A stretch of 58,578 nt of DNA from REEP01 sp964517265 (GTDB lineage Bacteria; Pseudomonadota; Alphaproteobacteria; Rhodospirillales; Defluviicoccaceae): the NCBI GenBank assembly GCA_964517265.1, contig CAZFBS010000015.1, positions 1 to 58,578 on the forward strand. Reading direction: 5' to 3'. Below are positions 1-9,433 of this stretch, one piece after another. The notes under the pieces were generated by a model. It worked only from the letters and a program-made list of their open reading frames with translations, ran no database searches and was not told the origin of the DNA. A program made the position numbers and the translations under genes. Numbering within the stretch: the first letter of the stretch is position 1; the number at the start of each line of letters is the position of its first letter.

Positions 1-756
1 GCTTTCAATCGGCGCATAAGGAATTCGCCAGCAGTATCTATCAGGGGGAAGATCACAACGCGCAAGGTGCTCGGCGTTCTGAAACTCGTCCTCAATCACG
101 CCATGGGCAACGGCCAACTGCACGCGAATCCCGCGCAGGGGGTGAGGGTGCTGCGATCCAGTCGCATCGACTATCGGGTCGCGGTTTCGGCGAAGGCGGA
201 CGTGAAGGCACTCATCGACGCTGCCTGTGGGCGACTGCGCGCCATGCTGATCGTCAGCGCCGTTTGCGGCCTGCGGGCATCGGAAACTCGCGGCCTGCGC
301 TGGTACGACATCGATTTTGCTGGCGGCTTTCTCCACATCCGCCAGCGGGCCGACTTCCACGGCACGATCGGCGAGCCCAAGTCGGCGGCCGGCTTCCGAT
401 CAGTGCCGGCCGGGCCGTACGTTCTGGCTGGCTTAAGAGAGTGGAAGCTGGCCTGCCCGAAGAGCGAACTTGATCTTGTCTTCCCGGCAACGGATGGCTC
501 CGTGGCCGATCACTCCAACATGCTGTGCCGCCACTTCAAGCCGCTGTGTGCAACGGCCGGGGTGAGCATGCGCTGGCACGATTTGCGTCACTTTGCGGTG
601 TCGCTCTGGATCGAGCAGAACTTCTCGATCAAGGAAGTGATGAGCTTTGCCGGCCATGCCTCCGTCCAGATGACCATGGAACGCTACGGGCACCTGTTTC
701 CGACGCCCGATCACCAGTGCCGTATGGCGCAGGTCGAGCAGCATCTCTTCGGCTGA
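1..756 (+). CDS. Tyrosine recombinase (phage-type integrase), 5' end outside window
   Basis: The frame is open from base 1, so the start codon and N-terminal DNA-binding part lie upstream; 251 codons are visible. The catalytic domain is complete. The six expected residues can be placed, numbering codons from base 1: Arg92 (GLRASE), Lys127 (EPKSA), His193 and Arg196 (WHDLRH), His219 (GHASV) and the nucleophile Tyr229 (MERYGHLF). The family cuts and rejoins DNA at attachment sites, commonly tRNA genes. A tRNA 3' half lies about 100 bases past the stop, so this is probably the integrase of an element whose body lies to the left. The active site looks intact. Confidence 0.93.
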   Translation, partial: AFNRRIRNSPAVSIRGKITTRKVLGVLKLVLNHAMGNGQLHANPAQGVRVLRSSRIDYRVAVSAKADVKALIDAACGRLRAMLIVSAVCGLRASETRGLRWYDIDFAGGFLHIRQRADFHGTIGEPKSAAGFRSVPAGPYVLAGLREWKLACPKSELDLVFPATDGSVADHSNMLCRHFKPLCATAGVSMRWHDLRHFAVSLWIEQNFSIKEVMSFAGHASVQMTMERYGHLFPTPDHQCRMAQVEQHLFG

Positions 757-857
757 CGCATGTCCTTTCCCCAGTTCTTGCAACACTTGCGCAACACGGT
801 TAGCTAAATTCACTTTAAGTATTTGCTTTTGCAAAGCAATTTTCTCTGCCGGATTGG

Positions 858-904
<47 letters not shown>

Positions 905-936
905 ATTTTCCCACCGGAAACAAAAGCCTAGGCAGT

Positions 937-950
937 GTGCCGAAAGGCAC
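937..950 (+). other. Short hairpin with GAAA tetraloop behind the tRNA fragment
   Basis: GTGCC and GGCAC enclose a GAAA loop. It lies 34 bases past the tRNA CCA, where the trailer or terminator of the original tRNA gene would be expected. No run of T follows, so terminator function is uncertain. The remaining bases up to 1090 hold an A/T-rich TATAAA at 1018-1023 but no convincing -35 partner. Confidence 0.35.
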
Positions 951-1099
951 CGTTCGCTGCAAAGGTCGTTGCGCCCACCGTCGCTTTCTCGCTTCTCCAT
1001 TGTTGTCCTGCCCCTTGTATAAAAAAAGATGGCGCCCTGTCCCGGCCGATCTGCTAAATCCCCGGGCAACATCCGGGTAGCCAAAAAGGGGAGGAGATC

Positions 1100-2485
1100 G
1101 TGATCGGGATCTTTGGCATCGTTTTGTCCCTTTTTCTTCTTATGTATCTTGCCTATCGCGGGATCAACGTGCTGGTCCTGGCGCCGTTGATGGCGCTTCT
1201 TGCGATCTTGATTGCCGGCGAAGGTCCCCTGCTGGCGACCTACACCCAGGTTTTCATGAAAAGCCTGGGCGGCTTTCTCGTCACGTTTTTTCCCCTCTTC
1301 ATGCTGGGGGCCATTTTCGGCAAGCTGATGGATGATTCCGGCTCGGCCCGTACCATCGCCCACGCCGTCGTCACCCGGCTCGGCAGTCATCAAGCAATCC
1401 TGGCGATCGTGATCGCCTGCGGCGTGCTCGCCTATGGGGGAGTCTCCATCTTTGTGGTGGCGTTCGCCGCCTACCCGATCGCCGCCTCGCTGTTCCGCGA
1501 AGCTGACATTCCCAAGCGGCTCGTTCCCGGCGCCCTCGCCCTTGGCTCGTTCACCTTCAGCATGACGGCCCTTCCCGGTACGCCGCAAATCCAGAATGCG
1601 ATCCCGATGGCGTTCTTCGGCACCGATCCGTTCGCCGCTCCCGGCCTCGGGATCATCGCCGGCTTGATCATGATGGTCGGCGGGATCTTGTGGTTGAACC
1701 GGCGGGCGGCAGCGGCCCGCGCGCGAGGGGAGGGGTACGGAGACTGGCCGGACGAGCATGGCGAGCAAGCCGCTTCCGTAAAAGGCCCGTCCTTTCTCAT
1801 CGCGCTCACGCCAATCATCCTCGTGATCCTGTTCAACTACCTGTTCACCCGGGTGTTCATTCCGATGTGGGATACCGCCTACTTGGCCGAGCCCAAGTAT
1901 GGAGAGACCACCATTGATGCGGTCCGGGGAATTTGGTCGATCGTTTCGACCTTGGTCATCGCCATCGTCAGCCTGATCGTCCTCAACTGGAAAAGGTGGG
2001 GCAACCTCACCGACTCCGTCAACAAAGGGACAATGGGCTCGCTGCTGCCGATCTTCAACACGGCTTCCGAGGTTGGCTACGGCACCGTCATCGCCTCGAT
2101 GGCTGCGTTCATGATCATTCGCGACGCCGTTGTCGGTATTTCGGCAAATCCGCTGATCTCGCTTGCCGTCGCCGTCAACGTGCTGGCCGGCATAACCGGA
2201 TCTGCCTCAGGCGGCATGAGCATCGCCTTGCAGACCCTCGGCCCGACATATTTGGAGATCGCTCAGAACGTCGGAATCTCGCCGGAGCTGCTGCACCGGA
2301 TCTCCTCGTTATCGTCCGGGGGCTTCGATGCATTGCCCCACAACGGTGCCGTGATCACCTTGTTGGCGATCTGCCGTCTTACCCACAGAGACTCCTATCC
2401 GGATATCTTCATGGTGGCGGTGGCAGTACCGGTGCTGGCCCTCATCGCCGTTCTCACCCTGGGGACCCTGTTCGGGTCGTTCTGA
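1100..2485 (+). CDS. GntP-family permease (gluconate / hydroxy-acid / short-chain acid type)
   Basis: A 461-residue inner-membrane protein made almost entirely of hydrophobic segments (about 12), with a hydrophilic loop near residues 200-230. The GntP family imports gluconate, hydroxybutyrate and related organic acids with protons or Na+. The length and the Gly/Ser-rich half-helix pattern near the C-terminus (ITGSASGGMSIAL, then GGFDALPHNGAV) fit the family. The start is GTG with a good ribosome site (GGGGAGGAG) seven bases upstream. A CoA-transferase gene follows after 13 bases, so the pair is probably one operon that takes up and activates a ketone-body-like or short-chain acid. The exact substrate cannot be read from sequence. 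Confidence 0.82.
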   Translation: MIGIFGIVLSLFLLMYLAYRGINVLVLAPLMALLAILIAGEGPLLATYTQVFMKSLGGFLVTFFPLFMLGAIFGKLMDDSGSARTIAHAVVTRLGSHQAILAIVIACGVLAYGGVSIFVVAFAAYPIAASLFREADIPKRLVPGALALGSFTFSMTALPGTPQIQNAIPMAFFGTDPFAAPGLGIIAGLIMMVGGILWLNRRAAAARARGEGYGDWPDEHGEQAASVKGPSFLIALTPIILVILFNYLFTRVFIPMWDTAYLAEPKYGETTIDAVRGIWSIVSTLVIAIVSLIVLNWKRWGNLTDSVNKGTMGSLLPIFNTASEVGYGTVIASMAAFMIIRDAVVGISANPLISLAVAVNVLAGITGSASGGMSIALQTLGPTYLEIAQNVGISPELLHRISSLSSGGFDALPHNGAVITLLAICRLTHRDSYPDIFMVAVAVPVLALIAVLTLGTLFGSF

Positions 2486-2498
2486 TCGGGAGGCTTCA

Positions 2499-4493
2499 AT
2501 GGCTCGTGCCGACACGCATCCTCTGCTGTCCGCCCAGAACGTTCGCGAGAAGGACAAGATCGTCTCGGCGCGGGATGCAGTGCGTTTGATCCGGGACGGC
2601 GATACGATTGCCACTGAGGGCTTTGTCGGCGTCGGTTTCGCCGAAGGCATTGCCACCGCGCTGGAAGACGAATTCCGGGAGAGCGGCAAACCGCGCGATC
2701 TCACTCTGGTGTATGCCGCGGGTCAGGGCGATGGCCGGGAGCGGGGCCTCAATCACCTCGGCCATGAAGGCTTGCTGAGGCGGGTCATCGGCGGTCATTG
2801 GGGACTGGTGCCCAAGCTGCAGAAGCTGGCGATCGCCAACAAGATCGAGGCCTACAATCTGCCGCAAGGGGTCATCTCCCATCTGTTCCGTGATATTGCC
2901 GCCCACAAGCCCGGCACCCTGACCAGGGTCGGACTCGGCACTTTTGTCGATCCGCGCTTCGGGGGCGGCAAGATCAATGCAAGAACAACCCACGATCTCG
3001 TCGAGTTGATGACGATCCATGGTGAGGAATACCTTTTCTACAACGCGTTCCCGATCAACGTTGCGATCCTGCGCGGCACCACCGCCGACCTCGATGGCAA
3101 CATCACGATGGAGAAGGAGGCGCTCACCCTCGAGGTGCTGGCTATCGCCACCGCGGCCCACAACTCGAAAGGGATTGTCATCGTTCAGGTCGAGCGCATC
3201 GCCGAGCGTGGGACACTGAACGCGCGCGACGTGAAGATTCCCGGGGTGCTGGTCGACTGTGTCGTGGTGGCGCGCCCCGAGCATCACTGGCAGACCTTCT
3301 CAGAGGTCTATAACCCGGCCTTCAGCGGTGAATTGCGCGTCCCGATGCAATCGATCCCCTCAATGGAGATGGGGGAGCGCAAGCTGATCGCCCGACGGGC
3401 GGCATTCGAGCTGAAGCCCAACAGTATCGTCAATCTCGGCATCGGCATGCCGGAGGGGATTGCCAACATCGCCGGGGAAGAGCGGATTATCGATCTGATC
3501 ACCTTGACGGCGGAGCCGGGGGTAATTGGCGGCATCCCGGCTGGCGGGCTGAACTTCGGCGCCGCCATCAACACCCAGGCCATTATCGACCAGCCGGCCC
3601 AGTTCGATTTCTACGACGGCGGCGGCCTGGACCTCGCTTTTCTGGGTATGGCGGAGACCGACGCCGAAGGCAACGTCAACGTCAGCAGGTTCGGTAACCG
3701 GCTGGCAGGCGCCGGCGGGTTCATCAACATCAGCCAGAACGCCAAGACCCTCGTCTTCGTCGGCACCTTTACCGCTGGCGCTACCGTGGCCATCGAGGAT
3801 GAACGGCTGAGGATTGTGCAGGAGGGCACCACCTGCAAGTTCGTCCCTGCCGTCGAGCAGCGCACCTTCAGCGGACCTCACGCCGCCGCTCGCAGGCAGT
3901 CGGTCCTGTATATCACGGAACGCTGCGTGTTCCGGCTGGGCGAGCAGGGGCTGGAACTGGTGGAAATCGCGCCGGGCGTCGACCTGGAAAAAGACATCCT
4001 CAATCACATGGGCTTCGTGCCGATCGTTCCCCAGCCGCCGTCGCTGATCGACCCACGTATCTACCGCCTCCCGCCAATGGGGCTGAAGGAGGACCTTCTG
4101 CGCCGGCCGCTGGACGAGCGACTGACCTACGATTCGCAAAAGAACCTGTTCTTTGTCAATCTTGAAGGGCATACGATTCGCAACCATCAGGACATCGAAG
4201 ACCTTCTTGCGCTAATCGAGGCGCGTCTGCTGCCCCTCGGTCACAAGGTGTTTGCGATCGTGAATTACGATAACTTTGTCATCCCATCCCATCTGCTCGG
4301 CGAGTATATGGACACGGTCAAGCAGATCGTCGATCGCTTCTATTCCGGCGTGACCCGGTACACGACCACCGCCTTCCTGCGCATGAAGCTGGGAGAATCG
4401 CTGGAGCAGCGCGATGTGGCCCCCCACATCTACGAAAGTGAAGAGGAAGCTCGTCGCCATCTGAAGCGGTTGAGCGAGGCAACGTCCCCTTGA
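2499..4493 (+). CDS. Fused-subunit acyl-CoA:acetate / 3-ketoacid CoA-transferase with C-terminal extension
   Basis: A 664-residue protein with both halves of a family I CoA-transferase in one chain, as in YdiF. The first half carries the glycine-rich CoA-binding part (EGFVGVGFAEG, residues about 38-49). The second carries the catalytic glutamate in TAEPGVIGG (Glu339, reached from the codon at 3513). The enzyme moves CoA between an acyl-CoA and a free acid through a glutamyl-CoA intermediate. Family members usually end near residue 530. Here about 130 further residues follow (from about 535 on), with an alpha/beta look and no motif I recognise. It sits 13 bases after the permease gene. Confidence 0.86.
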   Translation: MARADTHPLLSAQNVREKDKIVSARDAVRLIRDGDTIATEGFVGVGFAEGIATALEDEFRESGKPRDLTLVYAAGQGDGRERGLNHLGHEGLLRRVIGGHWGLVPKLQKLAIANKIEAYNLPQGVISHLFRDIAAHKPGTLTRVGLGTFVDPRFGGGKINARTTHDLVELMTIHGEEYLFYNAFPINVAILRGTTADLDGNITMEKEALTLEVLAIATAAHNSKGIVIVQVERIAERGTLNARDVKIPGVLVDCVVVARPEHHWQTFSEVYNPAFSGELRVPMQSIPSMEMGERKLIARRAAFELKPNSIVNLGIGMPEGIANIAGEERIIDLITLTAEPGVIGGIPAGGLNFGAAINTQAIIDQPAQFDFYDGGGLDLAFLGMAETDAEGNVNVSRFGNRLAGAGGFINISQNAKTLVFVGTFTAGATVAIEDERLRIVQEGTTCKFVPAVEQRTFSGPHAAARRQSVLYITERCVFRLGEQGLELVEIAPGVDLEKDILNHMGFVPIVPQPPSLIDPRIYRLPPMGLKEDLLRRPLDERLTYDSQKNLFFVNLEGHTIRNHQDIEDLLALIEARLLPLGHKVFAIVNYDNFVIPSHLLGEYMDTVKQIVDRFYSGVTRYTTTAFLRMKLGESLEQRDVAPHIYESEEEARRHLKRLSEATSP

Positions 4494-4556
4494 GACCCCG
4501 GTCGGCATGCGAAGCGCATCGAGGCCGGATCGCGGTGAGGCTGGAGATGCGCGTGC

Positions 4557-5120
4557 TCAGGCGCCGTCGCTCTCCCGCTCCCACTGCAGGATCTTCCTGC
4601 GCAACGCCTCGTAGCGGCCGCCGACCTCCTCGCCGAACAAAGGGTCCTCTTGATCGCTTGCGCGCTGCTGAATCTCCTCCCAGTCCTCCGGTGTCAGTGC
4701 CGCCCGGGCAGCGGGCAGGAAGAGCCGCTCTTCATGGGCCATGTGATCGCGATGAACCTGTACGAACCGGAGCGCCCACTGGCCGAACGAAGACCGGGAA
4801 ACCTGCGCTTCATTCAGAACCGCCCGGACCGCCACGGCAAATTCCCGCGTCCGCGCCGCCAGTTCCTCATGCTCCTGGCGGAGGTCGCCGACCTGCTTGG
4901 CAGCCGCCGGATCACGCAGCTCAAGCTTCAAATAAACGAGGTCTTCCTTGGGATGATGATAGAGGTCGGGGTAGCTTTGGAAGTAGTCGATGATCCCCTC
5001 GACGATGTCGTAGTCGGGAATCCCACCGCTCTCGAAGATCGCCACTTGTCTCTCGACAATGTCGAGCAGCTGCGAGATGTTGGCATGTTCCTTCCGCAGC
5101 GCTGCAATGAGTTCCGTCAT
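4557..5120 (-). CDS. Hemerythrin-like HHE cation-binding domain protein
   Basis: A 187-residue four-helix-bundle protein. The metal ligands of a hemerythrin-like di-iron site are visible: His12 (KEHAN), His55/His56 and Glu59 (YHHPKED), His84 (QEHEE), and His126 and His129 with Glu130 (HRDHMAHEE). The family binds oxygen or NO, or handles iron. An upstream extension of the frame is possible, but I chose the ATG at 5120 because AGGGA precedes it by about eight bases and the HHE fold starts right there. It is convergent with the CoA-transferase gene. A loop of about 30 C-terminal residues carries acidic and aromatic residues. Confidence 0.85.
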   Translation of the reverse strand: MTELIAALRKEHANISQLLDIVERQVAIFESGGIPDYDIVEGIIDYFQSYPDLYHHPKEDLVYLKLELRDPAAAKQVGDLRQEHEELAARTREFAVAVRAVLNEAQVSRSSFGQWALRFVQVHRDHMAHEERLFLPAARAALTPEDWEEIQQRASDQEDPLFGEEVGGRYEALRRKILQWERESDGA

Positions 5121-5499
5121 GACATTGATCCCTGATCGTCCTATGTCGGCAACCGAAGGCTGGCGGCGGGCCTCCGCGCCAAGATCGTGAGTTGCCAGGC
5201 GATCATGTTGAGGTAGCATAGGCGCGGCCCTGCTGTCACGACCTTCAAAAGGGTAGTTCCGCATCTGGAGGCGGTTCCTCGCGCGCCGCCTGGCGATGGT
5301 AAAGAGCAGTTGGTTGGACGGGCCGGATTCCTGCCGCCACGCGCGCCGCAAATGGCTCTGATATCACCGCAGAACAGCAATTCGACGGCGTTATTGAAAA
5401 GTCGGCCGCGAGATTTGATGTGGCATCTGACCGAAGACGAGTGGGTGCGGTTGCTCGAGCGGTCAAGTTGCACCAAAGCGTCGACATTGGCAGCGCGCG
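5121..5499. other. Gene-free stretch between RsmE and the hemerythrin-like gene
   Basis: No frame here, on either strand, gives a protein with recognisable composition or motifs. The ribosome site of the hemerythrin-like gene lies at its left end. Presumably it holds that gene's promoter, but I could not place a convincing -35/-10 pair. Confidence 0.5.
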
Positions 5500-6237
5500 T
5501 CACTCCCCGGATAGGGCCTGCCAGCACGCGAGGGCGGCAACGGCAGCGGTTTCGGCTCTGAGAATGCGGGGACCTAAGGTTACCGGCAGGGCGAACGGCA
5601 GCTGGCCGAGGACTTCCATTTCTGAGTCGGTGAGACCGCCTTCCGGCCCGACCAGGAAGCCGGGCGGCAGATCCGGACGCCCGATCTGGGCAAGCGCTCG
5701 CGCAATAGGCGCGCCGTCACCGCGCGCATCAAGAACCAGGAGTGGGCGGTCCGGAGGCCAGTGGCTGGCAAGCGCATCCAGCTGCATGGGGTTTTGAACG
5801 TCAGGCACGGTCATGCGTTCGCACTGTTCCGCGGCCTCAATGGCGTGGGCGCGCAGGCGCTCAAGATTGACGCGTCCGGCCGCCGTGTTCCGGGTAAACA
5901 CCGGCCACAGCCGGGAGACCCCGAGCTCGGTCGCCTTCTCAACAATGAAATCAATGCCCGTCTTCTTGATCGGCGCGAACATCAGCCACGGCCCTGGTTC
6001 ATCCCGCTGCGGGAGGATCTGCCGAACGACATTGACGCAGCAGCTCTGTTTTGCTGCCTTCTCAAAATGCGCCTGCCATTCGCCCTCACGGCCGTTGAAC
6101 AGGAGCAAGACGTCGCCGGGCCGCATCCGCATGACGTTGACGAGGTAGTTGGCTTGGCCGCCGCGCAAGGTGAGCATCACGTTCGCGGCAAGCGTCTCCT
6201 CGACGAACAAGCGCACCTTTCGATTCTGTCCAGACAT
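5500..6237 (-). CDS. rsmE: 16S rRNA (uracil-1498-N3)-methyltransferase RsmE
   Basis: A 245-residue SPOUT-fold methyltransferase that methylates N3 of U1498 in 16S rRNA. The N-terminal part is the PUA-like RNA-binding domain (about residues 8-75, with LFNGREGEW). The C-terminal part has the knotted SAM site: FLVGPEGGLTDSE and then LGPRILRAETAA, both diagnostic of RsmE. The start ATG is at 6237. The gene is divergent from ubiA with 44 bases between the starts, so the two promoters must share that space. Confidence 0.95.
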   Translation of the reverse strand: MSGQNRKVRLFVEETLAANVMLTLRGGQANYLVNVMRMRPGDVLLLFNGREGEWQAHFEKAAKQSCCVNVVRQILPQRDEPGPWLMFAPIKKTGIDFIVEKATELGVSRLWPVFTRNTAAGRVNLERLRAHAIEAAEQCERMTVPDVQNPMQLDALASHWPPDRPLLVLDARGDGAPIARALAQIGRPDLPPGFLVGPEGGLTDSEMEVLGQLPFALPVTLGPRILRAETAAVAALACWQALSGE

Positions 6238-6281
6238 CGGTTAATCTGCCACCGCAAGACAACCAAAGAGCAAGCGGCGAC

Positions 6282-7202
6282 ATGGACAGGATTCGAGCCA
6301 CCGGGGCCAGCGACATTCCCGTCGGCAACTGGGTCGACCGCCTCGCCCCGGCGCCGGCACGGCCCTACCTGCGCCTCGCGCGGCTGGATCGGCCGATCGG
6401 GACGTGGCTGTTGCTGCTGCCGGGCTGGTGGAGCATTGCGCTCGCCTCATCGGGCTGGCCGGACCTTTGGCTGCTTTTGCTGTTTGCGATCGGGGCCGTC
6501 GTCATGCGCGGCGCTGGCTGCACTGTCAACGATATTGCCGATCGCGATTTTGATGCCCGCGTCGCCCGGACCGCAACCCGGCCGATTCCGAGCGGCGAGG
6601 TTAGTATGCCGCAGGCGATCGCCTTCATGTTCGCCCTGCTCGCCGTCGGCCTTCTGGTGCTGATTCAGTTCAACGCGTTCGCTGTCGCGGTGGGCGCCGC
6701 CTCGCTAATCCTCGTTGCCGTCTATCCCTTCATGAAACGGATCACGGACTGGCCGCAGGCTTGGCTTGGCCTCACCTTCAACTGGGGCACTCTGCTTGGT
6801 TGGGCCGCCGTCCGTGGCGATCTCGCGGCCCCGGCCATCGTTCTTTATGCCGCCGGTGTGTTCTGGACCCTCGGCTACGACACCATTTACGCCCATCAGG
6901 ATAAAACCGATGATGCTCTCATCGGCGTCAAATCGACGGCGCTAAAGCTCGGGGAACAAACGCGGCCCTGGCTTCTCGTCTTTTATGGTCTCGCCGTTGC
7001 GCTGCTCGCCTTCTGCGGCATCCTCGCCAGCCTCACATGGCCTTTCTATGTCGCCCTCGCTGCCGTCGCGCTTCACTTCATTTGGCAGGCGCGCGGCGTC
7101 GCTCTCGACGACGGCAAGGACTGTCTTGCCAAGTTTAAGTCCAACCGCGATGTCGGCCTGATCCTGTTCGCGGGGATCGTCGCCGGCCATATCGTCTCTT
7201 GA
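6282..7202 (+). CDS. ubiA: 4-hydroxybenzoate polyprenyltransferase UbiA
   Basis: A 306-residue integral membrane prenyltransferase. It joins the polyprenyl tail to 4-hydroxybenzoate in ubiquinone synthesis. Both Asp-rich Mg-diphosphate motifs are intact: NDIADRDFD at residues 83-91 and YDTIYAHQDKTDD at 199-211. Hydrophobic segments fill the rest, about eight or nine in all. The length is normal for the family. It is divergent from rsmE and convergent with the pirin gene, whose stop lies 11 bases away. Confidence 0.95.
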   Translation: MDRIRATGASDIPVGNWVDRLAPAPARPYLRLARLDRPIGTWLLLLPGWWSIALASSGWPDLWLLLLFAIGAVVMRGAGCTVNDIADRDFDARVARTATRPIPSGEVSMPQAIAFMFALLAVGLLVLIQFNAFAVAVGAASLILVAVYPFMKRITDWPQAWLGLTFNWGTLLGWAAVRGDLAAPAIVLYAAGVFWTLGYDTIYAHQDKTDDALIGVKSTALKLGEQTRPWLLVFYGLAVALLAFCGILASLTWPFYVALAAVALHFIWQARGVALDDGKDCLAKFKSNRDVGLILFAGIVAGHIVS

Positions 7203-7213
7203 ACGCCCGCGGT

Positions 7214-7948
7214 TCAGCCCAAATCGAACAAGAGGATTTCGGCGCTCTTGTCTGCTGCGCCTTCATCCACCTCGATCATGATCTCCGGCTGGTCCTCGAT
7301 GCCTGCACCATCGCCAGCGGTAAGGCGGACCCCGTCGATGCGGACCCCTCCCCGCGCCACCTGGACCCACGCCTTCCGGCCTTCCCTCAGGGGATGGATA
7401 AGTTTGACGCCGGCCTCCAGCAAGGATGCGAACACATCGGCGTCCTGGTGCACTGTGACCGAGCCGTCGCGGCCGTCCCGGGACGCGATGAGCCGCAACC
7501 GGTTCTGCTTGTCGGCGTCGGGGTAGGTGCGCTGCTCATACCCCGGATCCAGGCCCATCCGTTCAGGCACGATCCAGATTTGCAGGAAGTGCACGGGCCG
7601 GGTCTGGGAATGATTGAACTCGCTGTGATGGATGCCGGCTCCGGCGGTCATCCGCTGAACGTCGCCCGGATGAATGATGGAACCGGTTCCGAGGCTGTCC
7701 TTGTGCTCGAGCGTGCCTTCGAGAACGTAGGAAATGATCTCCATGTCGTTGTGAGCGTGGGTCGGAAAGCCACCGCCCGGCCGGACGCGGTCCTCGTTGA
7801 TGACGCGCAGGGTCCCGAAGCCCATGTGCGGCGGATCGAAATAGTGACCGAAGCTGAAGGTGTGTCGGCTGTCGAGCCAATCCAATTTCGCTGCGCCACG
7901 CGCGCTGCCGGGTCTGACCGTGATCATCTGGTGAGATCCTGCCTTCAT
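7214..7948 (-). CDS. Pirin-family bicupin (quercetinase-like)
   Basis: A 244-residue protein of the pirin/YhhW family. The N-terminal cupin has the full metal set: His64 and His66 in THAHNDME, and His108 and Glu110 in GIHHSEFN. Family members bind iron and some cleave quercetin; the physiological substrate is often unknown. The ATG at 7948 has a strong ribosome site (GGAGGCGGAGGA) just upstream. It is the last gene of a minus-strand group (cyclotransferase, dodecin, methyltransferase, pirin), 89 bases after the methyltransferase stop. Confidence 0.92.
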   Translation of the reverse strand: MKAGSHQMITVRPGSARGAAKLDWLDSRHTFSFGHYFDPPHMGFGTLRVINEDRVRPGGGFPTHAHNDMEIISYVLEGTLEHKDSLGTGSIIHPGDVQRMTAGAGIHHSEFNHSQTRPVHFLQIWIVPERMGLDPGYEQRTYPDADKQNRLRLIASRDGRDGSVTVHQDADVFASLLEAGVKLIHPLREGRKAWVQVARGGVRIDGVRLTAGDGAGIEDQPEIMIEVDEGAADKSAEILLFDLG

Positions 7949-8037
7949 GCCATTCCTCCGCCTCCATGGGGAGGATGCGTCGTTTCAAGAACCAAGTGGC
8001 TACAGTCGGAGTCTCGCTCATCCGTTGTGACGACCGC

Positions 8038-9087
8038 TTACGCTTTGTCGAAGGTGAAAACCTTAGAAAGAAACGCCTGTTCGCTGGATCTGTGGCGTAG
8101 GCCGAAACCGGCGGCCAACGCGGCGATGTCGGTGCGGGCGTAGCCAGCATAATAGGGCTCATGGAAAGAACGCGGGAAGTTGTTGATCAGTACATCGAAG
8201 TAGGGCCGATCGCCCAGCTGCAGGGAGTCCACCAGGATCAGCCGGCCCCCCGGCCGCAGTACCCTTGCGATTTCCCCTAGAATTCGCCGGCGGATCTCGT
8301 TCGGCACCTCGTGCAGCAGATAGACTGACGTCACCACATCGAGGAAGCAGTCCGCAAACGGCAGCGCCTCCGCCAGGGCCCGAACAAAGACAACGTCCGG
8401 CCAGGCGCCCAACTGCGTGCGTGCTTCGGCGAGATAATGGGGGCTGAGGTCCAGTGCAGTGACGGGCAAACGCGGGTAGTTGTCCTTGACGAACGTCAAA
8501 AATCGCCCGGTGCCACAGGCAATGTCGAGCATCCGCGTCTTTGCGGTGCGGCGACTACGAAGAAACTCCCCCAACGGGACCAAAGCCTGCCGGCGCATCG
8601 CGTCGGCGCTGCCCATGAACAGCACCTCCACCTGATGATCATAGATCCTGGCGGAGTGGTCGCTGAGGTAGCCGTCGGTTTGGTAGTGAAAGTTGCGCCG
8701 ATAGTACTCCGGGAACGCTGCAAGCCCGTGTGCTTGAGTGTGCGCCACCTCATTGAAAGCGTTGCGACGGCTCCTCGCCACGACGGCGGGCAAATCGAGA
8801 AAGTATCGCCATGTTGCCTGGAGAACATTCTTTGGATCCGGGATCAGATCGTGCGGTAGCGCGTAACGTCCGGCCTCGATATTCTCGAGGTCCCTCGCGA
8901 GCAGCCGGCGAAGATCGGCAAGAAGATCCGCAATCCCGGGCCCGGGCGCAGGTCGCTGCGGGGGGCGGACCGGACGCTGTTGCCGACTCGCGCCGATCCT
9001 GCGAATTCGCTGCCCAACAAGATACTGGCTGAGAAACCAGCCGACGCGGGCGTTCTGGGATAGCCAGTAAGCGCTACGCTGCAACAT
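8038..9087 (-). CDS. Class I SAM-dependent methyltransferase
   Basis: A 349-residue protein with a Rossmann methyltransferase domain in its second half. Motif I is MLDIACGTGRFL (around residues 186-197), followed by an acidic strand-2 end (VTALDLS) and a motif-III-like IARVLRPGGRLILVD. The first ~170 residues are extra: an Arg/Pro-rich segment and a helical region. They may recognise the substrate and resemble no family I can name. Sequence does not show whether the substrate is a small molecule, lipid or quinone. The dodecin stop lies 15 bases upstream, so the two are probably co-transcribed. Confidence 0.83.
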   Translation of the reverse strand: MLQRSAYWLSQNARVGWFLSQYLVGQRIRRIGASRQQRPVRPPQRPAPGPGIADLLADLRRLLARDLENIEAGRYALPHDLIPDPKNVLQATWRYFLDLPAVVARSRRNAFNEVAHTQAHGLAAFPEYYRRNFHYQTDGYLSDHSARIYDHQVEVLFMGSADAMRRQALVPLGEFLRSRRTAKTRMLDIACGTGRFLTFVKDNYPRLPVTALDLSPHYLAEARTQLGAWPDVVFVRALAEALPFADCFLDVVTSVYLLHEVPNEIRRRILGEIARVLRPGGRLILVDSLQLGDRPYFDVLINNFPRSFHEPYYAGYARTDIAALAAGFGLRHRSSEQAFLSKVFTFDKA

Positions 9088-9102
9088 TCGGATGCCTGGA
9101 TG

Positions 9103-9315
9103 TTACTCCCGATCGAGCCGGAACCCGACCTTGACGACAACTTGATAGTGAGCCACCCGACCCTCACTGATGTGGCCGCGCATCTCGCTGACCTCGAACC
9201 AGTCCATATGCTTGATGGTCTGTGCGGCGGTGCTGATTGCGTTCTGAATGGCGTCTTCGATTCCAGAGGTAGACGTACCGACCAACTCGATCTTCTTGTA
9301 AACGCGATCCCCCAT
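9103..9315 (-). CDS. Dodecin
   Basis: A 70-residue protein, the normal dodecin length. The family pattern is clear: VYKKIELVGTSTSGIEDAI at the N-terminus, then the flavin-stacking Trp in MDWFEVSEMRG, and VAHYQVVVKVGFRL at the end. Dodecins form hollow twelve-subunit shells that store flavins and protect against flavin photochemistry. The ATG at 9315 follows AGGGGAGAT at good spacing. It lies just upstream of the methyltransferase gene on the same strand. Confidence 0.95.
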   Translation of the reverse strand: MGDRVYKKIELVGTSTSGIEDAIQNAISTAAQTIKHMDWFEVSEMRGHISEGRVAHYQVVVKVGFRLDRE

Positions 9316-9433
9316 GACCGATCTCCCCTGCTCGGGATCCCTGGCAACCAGGGTCCTTGACTGCATGATTGTGCCTTGTAGGTGGGCGGCACGCTGGCCG
9401 AGATCAATGTGCCGTGATCGCGGAAGCGCAGGT

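Noticed and set aside
944..962. A sigma-54 promoter (GG and GC elements) before the GntP gene
   Set aside because: The two elements are 11 bases apart rather than 10; this spacing is normally not tolerated.
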